From NCBI GenBank assembly GCA_964423665.1, contig CAYRFX010000031.1:1-22864 (forward strand): DNA of 22,864 bases. Direction: 5' to 3'. The position numbers and the translations under genes are program-made. The stretch's first letter is position 1, and every line of letters begins with the position of its first letter. This DNA comes from HGM04593 sp964423665. Lineage in GTDB: Bacteria; Bacteroidota; Bacteroidia; Bacteroidales; Bacteroidaceae. The notes under the pieces are model-generated. The model searched no databases and was not told the DNA's origin. It was given only the letters and a program-made list of their open reading frames with translations. Below, in pieces: positions 15,626 to 22,810 of the stretch.

Positions 15626-17674
15626 ATGAAAAAAGGAAACATTGGGGTAACAACCGAAAACATTTTCCCCGTAATCAAAAAATTTCTTTACAGCGACCAT
15701 GAGATTTTTCTCCGCGAGATTGTATCAAACGCCATCGACGCCACTCAGAAGCTGAAAACCCTTTATGAGAAAGGCGAGTACAAAGGCGAGCTCGGCAACA
15801 TGAAGGTAACAGTATCGTTGAGCAGCGATGCAATAACAGTGAGCGACAACGGTATAGGTCTCACAGCCGAGGAGATTGAGAAATACATAAACCAAATTGC
15901 CCTTTCAGGCGCGACAGACTTTCTGGAAAAATACAAAGACAGCGCGAACTCAATCATCGGGCACTTTGGTCTCGGATTCTATTCGGCATTCATGGTGTCC
16001 AAGAAAGTGGAAATTGTAACAAAATCTTATAAAGAAGGTGCGCAGGCTGTTAAATGGAGCTGCGACGGCAGCCCCGAATACACACTCGAGGAGTGCGAGA
16101 AAGAGAGCCGCGGAACGGACATTATAATGTATATCGACGAGGAGAGCAAAGAGTTCCTGGAAGAGAGCCGCATAAGCAACATTCTGAATAAATATTGCCG
16201 TTTCCTCCCAGTTGAAATTGCTTTTGGCAAGAAAAAGGAGTGGAAAGATGGCAAGCAGGTAGATACAAACGAGGATAATATCATAAACGATACCACCCCG
16301 CTGTGGACACGCAAGCCCGCCGAGCTCAAAGACGAGGACTACAAGGATTTCTATCGCAAGCTCTACCCCATGAGCGATGAGCCCCTCTTCTGGATTCACC
16401 TGAACGTGGACTTCCCCTTCCACCTCACCGGCATACTCTATTTCCCCAAAGTAAAAAGCAACCTCGACCTGCAAAAGAACAAAATACAACTCTTCTGCAA
16501 TCAAGTATATGTAACCGACGAAGTTGAAGGCATTGTCCCCGACTTCCTCACCCTCATGCACGGTGTGATAGACTCGCCCGACATTCCTTTGAACGTATCG
16601 CGCTCATACCTGCAAAGCGACTCAAACGTTAAGAAAATATCTTCATATATCTCAAAAAAGGTATCGGACCGCTTGCAGTCAATCTTCAAGACCGACCGCA
16701 CACAATTTGAGGATAAATGGAACGACCTGAAAATATTCATTCACTATGGCATGCTCACCGAGGAAGATTTCTATGACAAAGCAAGCAAATTTGCTCTGTT
16801 ACAGGATACCGATGGAAAGAAATATACCTACGAGGAGTACAAGAACCTTATTGGTGCCGAGCAGACCGACAAAGAGGGCAACCTCATCTACCTCTACTCC
16901 AACGACAAAGAGAAGGAGTATGGCTTCATAGAAAACGCCAAGAACAAAGGCTATAACGTATTGAGCATGGACGGACAACTCGATGTAGCCCTCATAAGCC
17001 TCCTGGAGCGCAAATTCGAGAAGAGCCGCTTCACACGAGTGGATAGCGATATTATAGAAAACCTCATTGTGAAAGAGGAGCAGAAAACATCGGCACTCGG
17101 CGAGAAAGAGCGCGAGGTGCTCACCGGAGTATTCCAGAGCCAGCTCCCCACAATGGATAAAAAAGAGTTCTATGTGATGGCGCAAGCAATGGGCGAGAAT
17201 GGCGCACCGGTGATGATTACACAAGCCGAGTACATGCGTCGCATGAAAGAGATGGCGTCAATTCAGGCAGGAATGTCATTCTATGGCGACATGCCCGATA
17301 TGTATAACATTCTCATTAACGAGGAGCACCCCCTCATCAAGCGTGTGCTTGCCGATGCCGAGACAAGCTGTGCCGACAAGCTTAGCCCCATCAACGAGAA
17401 AACCACAGCGTGGGAAAGCCGTCGCAAAGAGCTCTACGATGCACGCAAAGACAAAAAAGAAGAAGATATCCCGCAGAGCGAAAAAGACGAGCTCGGTGAA
17501 ATAGAGAAAAACCTCACCGATGCAAAGAGCGAGAAGGAAGCTATCCTTGCAGCCTATGCAGCCGGCAACAATACAGTGCGCCAGCTCATAGACATAACCC
17601 TGTTGCAAAACAATATGCTCACAGGCGAAGCACTAAACAATTTTGTCAAGCGCAGCATAGAGATGATGAAATAA
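15626..17674 (+). CDS. htpG: molecular chaperone HtpG (bacterial Hsp90)
   Basis: HtpG is a cytoplasmic homodimeric ATP-dependent chaperone. The 682 residues cover all three Hsp90 domains. In the N-terminal GHKL ATPase, FLREIVSNAIDA gives catalytic Glu31 and Mg-binding Asn35. SDNGIGLT gives Asp74, and IGHFGLGFYSAF (111-122) forms the glycine-rich ATP lid hinge. The middle domain (about 220-480) has WIHLNVDFPFHLTGILYFPK and LNVSRSYLQSD, which carries the Arg that contacts ATP. The C-terminal dimerisation domain (about 500-682) contains a Lys/Glu-rich helical insert (about 590-640) and ends without MEEVD, as expected for bacteria. The gene is monocistronic, with its own promoter region and a strong terminator. 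Confidence 0.97.
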   Translation: MKKGNIGVTTENIFPVIKKFLYSDHEIFLREIVSNAIDATQKLKTLYEKGEYKGELGNMKVTVSLSSDAITVSDNGIGLTAEEIEKYINQIALSGATDFLEKYKDSANSIIGHFGLGFYSAFMVSKKVEIVTKSYKEGAQAVKWSCDGSPEYTLEECEKESRGTDIIMYIDEESKEFLEESRISNILNKYCRFLPVEIAFGKKKEWKDGKQVDTNEDNIINDTTPLWTRKPAELKDEDYKDFYRKLYPMSDEPLFWIHLNVDFPFHLTGILYFPKVKSNLDLQKNKIQLFCNQVYVTDEVEGIVPDFLTLMHGVIDSPDIPLNVSRSYLQSDSNVKKISSYISKKVSDRLQSIFKTDRTQFEDKWNDLKIFIHYGMLTEEDFYDKASKFALLQDTDGKKYTYEEYKNLIGAEQTDKEGNLIYLYSNDKEKEYGFIENAKNKGYNVLSMDGQLDVALISLLERKFEKSRFTRVDSDIIENLIVKEEQKTSALGEKEREVLTGVFQSQLPTMDKKEFYVMAQAMGENGAPVMITQAEYMRRMKEMASIQAGMSFYGDMPDMYNILINEEHPLIKRVLADAETSCADKLSPINEKTTAWESRRKELYDARKDKKEEDIPQSEKDELGEIEKNLTDAKSEKEAILAAYAAGNNTVRQLIDITLLQNNMLTGEALNNFVKRSIEMMK

Positions 17675-17684
17675 ATAATAAATC

Positions 17685-17728
17685 ACGCAAAAAAGCCGAT
17701 GGAGACCATTCCATCGGCTTTTTTGCGT
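17685..17728. terminator. bidirectional terminator after htpG, 19-bp stem
   Basis: A perfect 19-bp inverted repeat (17685-17703 with 17710-17728) surrounds a 6-base loop. The core is GCCGATGGA with flanking A6 and T6 tracts, so both strands carry a stem ending in a U-run. It lies between htpG and the convergent DUF1810 gene. Confidence 0.92.
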
Positions 17729-17759
17729 ATATATTGAAAATTTTCAAGCGTTAACCTTT

Positions 17760-18203
17760 TCATACTTGTTGCATTATTTTAAGGGTGGTTTCACAACGCA
17801 TCCCATTATAAAATGAGCATAACACCTCGCCAAATAAATCATTTGGAGAAAGCACATCAAACATTGTCATGCAAGAGCGAACCTTAATAGCATCAATGCC
17901 ACCAAATATTGACAACGCAGTTTTATCCTTATGCTCAAGCAGCGCTTTGGTAATCTCTCGAATTCTTTTACCAAGAAGCGGATGCGCTAAATAGCGTTGC
18001 GCCTCTTCTCTATCGGCAATTCCATAATAATATGCTCGGCTACTTCGTCCCAAGCAACGAAGTTGTGGAAAAATGTACCATATCCAATGATTGATTTTCC
18101 TGCCATTCTTTATCTCCTCCAACGCCTGCTTGTATCCACCGAGACACAGAGATTCTTGCGCTTCAACAAAGCGTTCAATGTCTGTTTTTGCCAAATTATT
18201 CAT
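17760..18203 (-). CDS. DUF1810 family protein
   Basis: This 147-residue soluble protein has the DUF1810 (PF08837) pattern. DIERFVEAQESLCLGGYKQA (about 8-27) starts the fold. KINHWIWYIFPQLRCLGRSS (about 36-55) is the strongest block, followed by YYYGIADREEAQRYLAHPLLGKR (about 58-80) and the helical end SIFGGIDAIKVRSCMTMF. Some family members are labelled calpastatin in old annotations without support, and the function is unknown. It is transcribed alone toward htpG and shares that gene's bidirectional terminator. Base composition sits between the core genes on its left and the AT-rich cassette on its right. No signal peptide or membrane segment is visible. Confidence 0.9.
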   Translation of the reverse strand: MNNLAKTDIERFVEAQESLCLGGYKQALEEIKNGRKINHWIWYIFPQLRCLGRSSRAYYYGIADREEAQRYLAHPLLGKRIREITKALLEHKDKTALSIFGGIDAIKVRSCMTMFDVLSPNDLFGEVLCSFYNGMRCETTLKIMQQV

Positions 18204-18248
18204 AGTTCTTTTTCTTATAGAGAGTCCTATGAAACGATTTTTCTATCA

Positions 18249-18344
18249 TTACTTTTGAAGTTTATGCAGCGACATTGTATATCCGCACCTGATACATCGT
18301 GTACTTGAAAGCGGTTTAGCACCGGGATAAGCTTCTTCGTACAT
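18249..18344 (-). CDS. possible 31-residue CxxC peptide or gene remnant
   Basis: The ORF reads MYEEAYPGAKPLSSTRC, then IRCGYTMSLHKLQK, a protein-like sequence with a CIRCGY zinc-ribbon-like half-site. The same frame is open upstream for 12 more codons (GSVHYLRDNHHF) back to a TAG just after the 434-residue gene, without another ATG. It could be a short last gene of the cassette, with its start at 18344, or the tail of a decayed gene. Only one CxxC pair is present, so it cannot bind zinc tetrahedrally on its own. There is no known family. Confidence 0.35.
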   Translation of the reverse strand: MYEEAYPGAKPLSSTRCIRCGYTMSLHKLQK

Positions 18345-18383
18345 AAAATGATGATTATCTCTTAAATAATGGACACTGCCCTA

Positions 18384-19688
18384 TTATTCTGGTAAACTTT
18401 CGTATATCGCATAGAGTTCCTCATTAAAAAAAAGCAGATTAAACTGGACGGATTTATCTGGTGCTATGGCTGCAACCCCATCACCCTCATCAAAAGGCTC
18501 TATTTTATAATTGTTTTTCAAGAATAAATTCTCACAATCATTGCGTGACAAGCCCCAATCGAGCCCTATGCTCCTCAAATAATCTGGCATGGAAACTTTT
18601 CTTGTCAACTTCACTTCTGTAAGATATCTTTTATCTAATAATCTTTTTCGTGGTCTTGCTTCCGGCATTAAATCTATATATATATATTTTGCACGTAATT
18701 TATATCTATCATTATCTGGACCATATTTATAACATGAATCATCAAAAACAATACATATCCTATATTTATAATCTGGGGATTGAGCCAAGATTTTACCATA
18801 CCAAGTATCATTACTAGTTTTGTATGGTTCTATAATTTCATATATAATAAATTCTTTTCTATGTAATACATCTACCCATTTATTAAAATAATTCGCCCAA
18901 TACCAAGAAAAATATTTGCTCCATTCATAAGGCATTTGAGTGCCATTCTTTATTTTACAACTTTCCAATTTCCCTTTTTTATCAAATACAAATTCTATAC
19001 CATCCACATCAAAACTAAGAATAGAACCTTCTTTTAAATATTGTTCAACTTTCCATCTTTCAATAAAATCAAACATTGATGTTACACCCACTATCCATTT
19101 GGCATGAGAAATAGGGAAAAGGTGATTCGCAGCGGTCAGTTCTATAACTTTCTGTAACTTGTCATCAATGTATAACCCCAGTTTATTTAGTTCGGGTTGC
19201 TTAACTTTATAAACAATAGAACAAGTCTCTCCCTCAACATAATTATACGGGACTATATATTCGGTTTGACGTTTCTGTCCTCCAAGAAGAGTTATTTTAT
19301 ATTTTTCATTGACTGACGTCAAGATTTTTAGAATCACGTTCACCACAATTTTATGTCCTTCTTGCTCCGTTTTAACATCTTCTATCTTAAAACATTTATC
19401 GAAATCTGGTTTAGAACATACTGGACTTCTATGAGTTGTAATAGCCAAATTTAATCTATTCATATAATCCGTATCAGAAAGTTTCACATTAATAGCTTCA
19501 ACTTGTTCTGCAACTATATCTTCACCTATATCTCGAAGCCACTTCGCAATTTCACCATGCCTGCCAGCCTCTAACAAGTCATTAAAAAGATTGCTTTCTA
19601 TTGTAAATGGCTTACTGAAATAATTCTTTAATTGCTCTAATGACATGCAATGTTCGTCGTTTATATACATAATGTTTAATTTATTCAT
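18384..19688 (-). CDS. 434-residue protein of unknown family, last main gene of cassette
   Basis: I do not recognise this family. Residues of about 15-67 are helical, with SLEQLKNYFSKP and LLEAGRHGEIAKWLRDIG, and look like a small adaptor-type module. Residues of about 95-165 and 220-345 alternate in a strand-rich pattern. An aromatic patch (YEWSKYFSWYWANYFNKW, about 254-271) lies in the middle. A C-terminal segment (about 355-434) is mixed alpha/beta and ends LYAIYESLPE. There is no signal peptide, membrane helix or nucleotide-binding motif. Its ATG overlaps the ATPase stop as ATGA (19685-19688), so synthesis is probably coupled and a physical partnership with the ATPase is the natural inference. 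It could be a substrate-recognition adaptor or an effector. Confidence 0.82.
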   Translation of the reverse strand: MNKLNIMYINDEHCMSLEQLKNYFSKPFTIESNLFNDLLEAGRHGEIAKWLRDIGEDIVAEQVEAINVKLSDTDYMNRLNLAITTHRSPVCSKPDFDKCFKIEDVKTEQEGHKIVVNVILKILTSVNEKYKITLLGGQKRQTEYIVPYNYVEGETCSIVYKVKQPELNKLGLYIDDKLQKVIELTAANHLFPISHAKWIVGVTSMFDFIERWKVEQYLKEGSILSFDVDGIEFVFDKKGKLESCKIKNGTQMPYEWSKYFSWYWANYFNKWVDVLHRKEFIIYEIIEPYKTSNDTWYGKILAQSPDYKYRICIVFDDSCYKYGPDNDRYKLRAKYIYIDLMPEARPRKRLLDKRYLTEVKLTRKVSMPDYLRSIGLDWGLSRNDCENLFLKNNYKIEPFDEGDGVAAIAPDKSVQFNLLFFNEELYAIYESLPE

Positions 19689-21397
19689 TTTGAGGCATCT
19701 CTAAATTTATATGTGTCTTTCATTTCTATAATTCGTTCTATAGAAGTTTTCTCCTTGAGCATCTCTTCTTGTTTATGTTCTTTACCCTCTTGGTTTGCCA
19801 TAACAGAATCTTTAATTTTATTAATAGCTTTATTAAAATCATCAGGAAGTATTTTAATGAGCGATGGCGACTCTTCTACACTAGGGTTAGACCGTCTCCA
19901 TTCTAAAAACTTTTGAAATTTTTCCTCAACAACCATATTGAGCACACATTCAATTTCCGCCCCAGAAAAGCCTCCATATTTTCCTTGCATATTTTTGACA
20001 ATGTTATAATAATCACCCAATGCAGAAAAATCAAACAAACAATCTTTAACATCTGCAGGATATCTCTTTTCAATTTTTGTTTTAAGAATCTCTGCTCTTT
20101 CGCGCTGATCAGGGAAATCAACGAAATAGACTTCGTCAAAACGACCTTTACGCATAAACTCAGGGCGCATTACATCATTGGCTGTTGCTACAATAAAAAC
20201 AGGCGATGTACGCTCTTGCATCCATGTAAGAAAATGTCCCATCATTCGCGTAACCAGCATATCATTGTCTCCGCTACTATTATTGGAACCAGCAAAAGCT
20301 TTCTCTATTTCATCAATCCATAGCACACAGGGATGTGCCGCCTCTGCAGTAACTAATGCTAAACGTAAATTTCCTTCACTCTCACCTACATATTTACCCA
20401 TTAGCCTACTCACATCAAGACGTAACAAAGGAACCCCAAACTTATTTGCTGTAGCCTTAGCAATCATACTCTTTCCACAACCTGGCATACCAATGATTAA
20501 CACTCCTTTAGGAATAGGAATTTTATACTTCTCAGCATCGCCAAGATTTTCGTATATGTTACTTTTTATCTCCAAATCTTCACGCAGTATTTTCAACCCT
20601 CCAATATCACTAAAACTTATATCGGCGTTCACGACTTCGATAATTCCTGATTTCTTAACAATGCGCTGCTTTTCTTTCAAAGCTGTACGTATTGCCCCTT
20701 TGTTTATACGTTTATTCAAAGTTAAGGCTGTGCGTAAAGTTTGTTGTACTTCAGACAACTGCATGCCCTGGAGTGTACGAACCATTTCTGCAACATCTCT
20801 TTTTTGCCTTGGTTCAGTAAAGTTTCTTTTGCCAATCTTCTCTATAATACACTGCTCTATTTCTTCTGCAGTAGGAGGTAAAACCTCTACTATTGAAATT
20901 TGGTTTTTTAGTGCCAAGGGTAAAACATTAATCGGTTCCGGAGAAATGATAATAATAGTAGTAAGGGGATCATATTCATCAGATTCATATTTTGCCGCAA
21001 AAGTTTGAAGAAGAGATATTTCTCCCTCGCCAAATAAATCATTTGAAATATTTTTGAAAAGATATATTTTTTTATGTCTATGCCATGGTCTTTCTTCGCC
21101 ATTAAGAGACTTGATGGTAAGCGATGGATCAACTACAAATCTTAAAAGTTCTCGTATGCTGAGTGGTTGTTTCTTTATTTCTGTATCAATTTTTTTTGTA
21201 ATAAAATTAACAACCTTTCCTTGACCTTTATCAAATTCCACCACACAATCATCATGCAGTTGAGAAGTTGGTAGTGAAATTATATCTTTGAGTACCTTGT
21301 CAATTAGACTATAGTGATGGTGATTTACATAGGCTATAGGACAACTTAAAATACAGTCAAGTAATTGGTCTCTTAGTCTGTCATATGAGTTTTTCAT
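19685..21397 (-). CDS. Ycf46-like AAA+ ATPase
   Basis: The 570-residue protein resembles the cyanobacterial/plastid Ycf46 group. Residues of about 55-190 look like a degenerate first AAA domain (TTIIIISPEPINVLPLALKN at 146-165) lacking a P-loop. Residues 255-500 are a complete AAA+ module. It has FSDIGGLKILRE at 262-273, Walker A GMPGCGKS at 303-310, Walker B CVLWIDEIEKAFAG with Asp362/Glu363, and sensor 1 Asn408 in VATANDV. Candidate arginine fingers Arg416 and Arg419 are in MRKGRFDE, and the sensor 2 region is GGFSGAEIE (475-483). RMMGHFLTWMQERTSPVF is a Ycf46 hallmark. A charged, coiled C-terminal tail (about 510-570) is extra. It probably remodels a protein partner; the neighbouring peptidase and the 434-residue protein are obvious candidates. 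Confidence 0.9.
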   Translation of the reverse strand: MKNSYDRLRDQLLDCILSCPIAYVNHHHYSLIDKVLKDIISLPTSQLHDDCVVEFDKGQGKVVNFITKKIDTEIKKQPLSIRELLRFVVDPSLTIKSLNGEERPWHRHKKIYLFKNISNDLFGEGEISLLQTFAAKYESDEYDPLTTIIIISPEPINVLPLALKNQISIVEVLPPTAEEIEQCIIEKIGKRNFTEPRQKRDVAEMVRTLQGMQLSEVQQTLRTALTLNKRINKGAIRTALKEKQRIVKKSGIIEVVNADISFSDIGGLKILREDLEIKSNIYENLGDAEKYKIPIPKGVLIIGMPGCGKSMIAKATANKFGVPLLRLDVSRLMGKYVGESEGNLRLALVTAEAAHPCVLWIDEIEKAFAGSNNSSGDNDMLVTRMMGHFLTWMQERTSPVFIVATANDVMRPEFMRKGRFDEVYFVDFPDQRERAEILKTKIEKRYPADVKDCLFDFSALGDYYNIVKNMQGKYGGFSGAEIECVLNMVVEEKFQKFLEWRRSNPSVEESPSLIKILPDDFNKAINKIKDSVMANQEGKEHKQEEMLKEKTSIERIIEMKDTYKFRDASK

Positions 21398-21401
21398 GAT
21401 T

Positions 21402-21848
21402 CTATCGAATTTCTATATCTGTTGTATCCTCATTAACTTCTTCTATAACATATTTAGCACCAGCATTCTTAAGGTTATTGATTGCTTGCCGAACAATCTT
21501 TACTCCCTCATTATCAAGCGGTTCCATAGGAGTCCTAAATTGCTCTGTACGCATGAATTCAATTGCCATATGAGGTTCTCTGCGAAGCCAATCCATAAAA
21601 AATACAGCAGCCATTCTTGTCATACCATCTTGTTCAACTAATTCCTGAAGACTAACACCATGAAATTCTAAATTAGTAATTGAGACATTTTGTTTATCAA
21701 CCTCTTTAGAAATTATTTGCGCAACAACCTCTTTAAATTCCTTTGGTAAATTACGCACCTTCCAAATATTTCTCAACGTTGCGAAAACTGGTAATTTCTC
21801 AATATCAGTATAGTATTTATATAATTTTAGATAGTTAATTGTATTCAT
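21402..21848 (-). CDS. 148-residue small protein of unknown family
   Basis: No family is recognised. The sequence is soluble and mainly helical, with many charged residues: LKLYKYYTDIEKLPVFATLR (7-26), a middle part with EFHGVSLQELVEQDGMTRMA, and FFMDWLRREPHMAIEFMRTE. It ends in an alpha/beta stretch (VKIVRQAINNLKNAGAKYVI) and an acidic tail. It starts 13 bases after the peptidase gene and stops 4 bases before the ATPase start, so co-translation is likely. An adaptor between the peptidase and the ATPase, or an immunity-type inhibitor of the peptidase, would suit the size and position. Both ideas are inference only. Confidence 0.8.
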   Translation of the reverse strand: MNTINYLKLYKYYTDIEKLPVFATLRNIWKVRNLPKEFKEVVAQIISKEVDKQNVSITNLEFHGVSLQELVEQDGMTRMAAVFFMDWLRREPHMAIEFMRTEQFRTPMEPLDNEGVKIVRQAINNLKNAGAKYVIEEVNEDTTDIEIR

Positions 21849-21861
21849 ACATTATCGTTTT

Positions 21862-22608
21862 TTAATTGGTTCTATTTTTTAATTCAGTTTCAAAGCCATA
21901 AGCACTAGTTTCAATCGGTTGACAGCGATATGCTTCACGGTCCCATTCCGGCTGTATATAATATGCGAAATTATTTACATACTCTAATATTTTATCTTTA
22001 GAATATCCCAAAGTGTCACCTGGAGGAGTTGAAGCCCATGAACATACAGCGGCCCACTGACGAGCATGCATTAGTTCATGGTAAATAGTGTAAACCTGCT
22101 CTTTTGCCAACTCCAAGTTATCGCAAACAATAAATTCCGCATTTATATATAGGGTATTATCCTTATTGGAGAAATATCCCAACACAGCCTTTTCTTCTTC
22201 GGTTCGAGGTGGTACAATTTGTATATCAAGATTTGTTTCGTCTAATTGCATATCAGAAATCGCATCTTGTGCTAATTCATGAAAAGTTTCAATTCGTTGT
22301 TCCCCGGATTGGGTTTCTAAAGTCTCTTTTATCCCACTAGGAAAATGGCGTTCAATTGTATCTATAGCCTTCTGTCCGGCCTCTACATCAGTTTGTTCTA
22401 GAGTATATATATTTGGTTTTTTAACAGTATCTGTAATTTTGTTTCCCCACCTTACTAATGTTTCACCGATATTTTCTACTACCGATATAGTTGCCTCTTT
22501 AACTTCTTGAATCTTTTCTCTAGTCCAATTAACAACTTGTTCGCTTTTTTCTTTTACCCAGCCAACAGCTTGACTAGTTTTTTCTTTCACCCATGAAAAA
22601 AATCCCAT
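21862..22608 (-). CDS. HExxH metallopeptidase with N-terminal 11-residue-repeat helix
   Basis: The 248-residue protein has two parts. Residues 1-60 form a charged amphipathic helix with Trp6, Trp17 and Trp28 exactly 11 apart (WVKEKTSQAVG, WVKEKSEQVVN, WTREKIQEVKE), the hendecad pattern of helices that lie on membranes. Residues of about 70-248 contain a gluzincin-like zinc site. HELMH (177-181) gives zinc ligands His177 and His181 and catalytic Glu178. Glu233 in PIETSAYGFE is the probable third ligand about 50 residues later. There is no signal peptide or transmembrane helix. The family is not identified: it recalls HExxH domains carried by toxins and injection-system cargo, but the flanking sequence differs from DUF4157. 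It is the first substantial gene of the cassette. Confidence 0.82.
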   Translation of the reverse strand: MGFFSWVKEKTSQAVGWVKEKSEQVVNWTREKIQEVKEATISVVENIGETLVRWGNKITDTVKKPNIYTLEQTDVEAGQKAIDTIERHFPSGIKETLETQSGEQRIETFHELAQDAISDMQLDETNLDIQIVPPRTEEEKAVLGYFSNKDNTLYINAEFIVCDNLELAKEQVYTIYHELMHARQWAAVCSWASTPPGDTLGYSKDKILEYVNNFAYYIQPEWDREAYRCQPIETSAYGFETELKNRTN

Positions 22609-22673
22609 ACACTAATTATCTTAATTTTATTTATAATAATTTACTTTTTCTTTTTCAATATCTTTGACATGTT

Positions 22674-22793
22674 TTATACATAGTTGGAATACAATATATC
22701 TATTTGTTTTTTTGCAGATGATTCACCAAAATCATCAAATGACAATATCCCAATTCTTATTAGCACACATTTGGTAATAAGCATAAATATCAT
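22674..22793 (-). CDS. possible 39-residue small protein upstream of the peptidase
   Basis: The ORF starts MIFMLITKCVLIRIGILSF and ends in a charged part (DDFGESSAKKQIDILYSNYV). It lies 65 bases ahead of the peptidase gene and 17 bases after the stop of another frame at the window edge. Its hydrophobic first half and polar second half resemble a real short protein or the surviving tail of a longer gene. No family or ribosome-binding site is evident. Confidence 0.35.
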   Translation of the reverse strand: MIFMLITKCVLIRIGILSFDDFGESSAKKQIDILYSNYV

Positions 22794-22810
22794 TTTTATT
22801 CAGTTACACG

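Noticed and set aside
18238..18380. CRISPR or direct-repeat array in the gap beside the cassette
   Set aside because: No regularly spaced repeats were found here or elsewhere in the window.
20178..21008. 276-codon plus-strand frame within the ATPase gene
   Set aside because: It is antisense to the Walker A/B region of the AAA+ gene, with a Ser/Phe/Ile-rich translation without domains.
18384..22608. Assignment of the cassette to a contractile injection system (AAA ATPase plus DUF4157-like peptidase)
   Set aside because: No sheath, tube, baseplate, LysM or spike gene is visible, the ATPase is Ycf46-like rather than Afp15-like, and the sequence around HELMH does not fit DUF4157.
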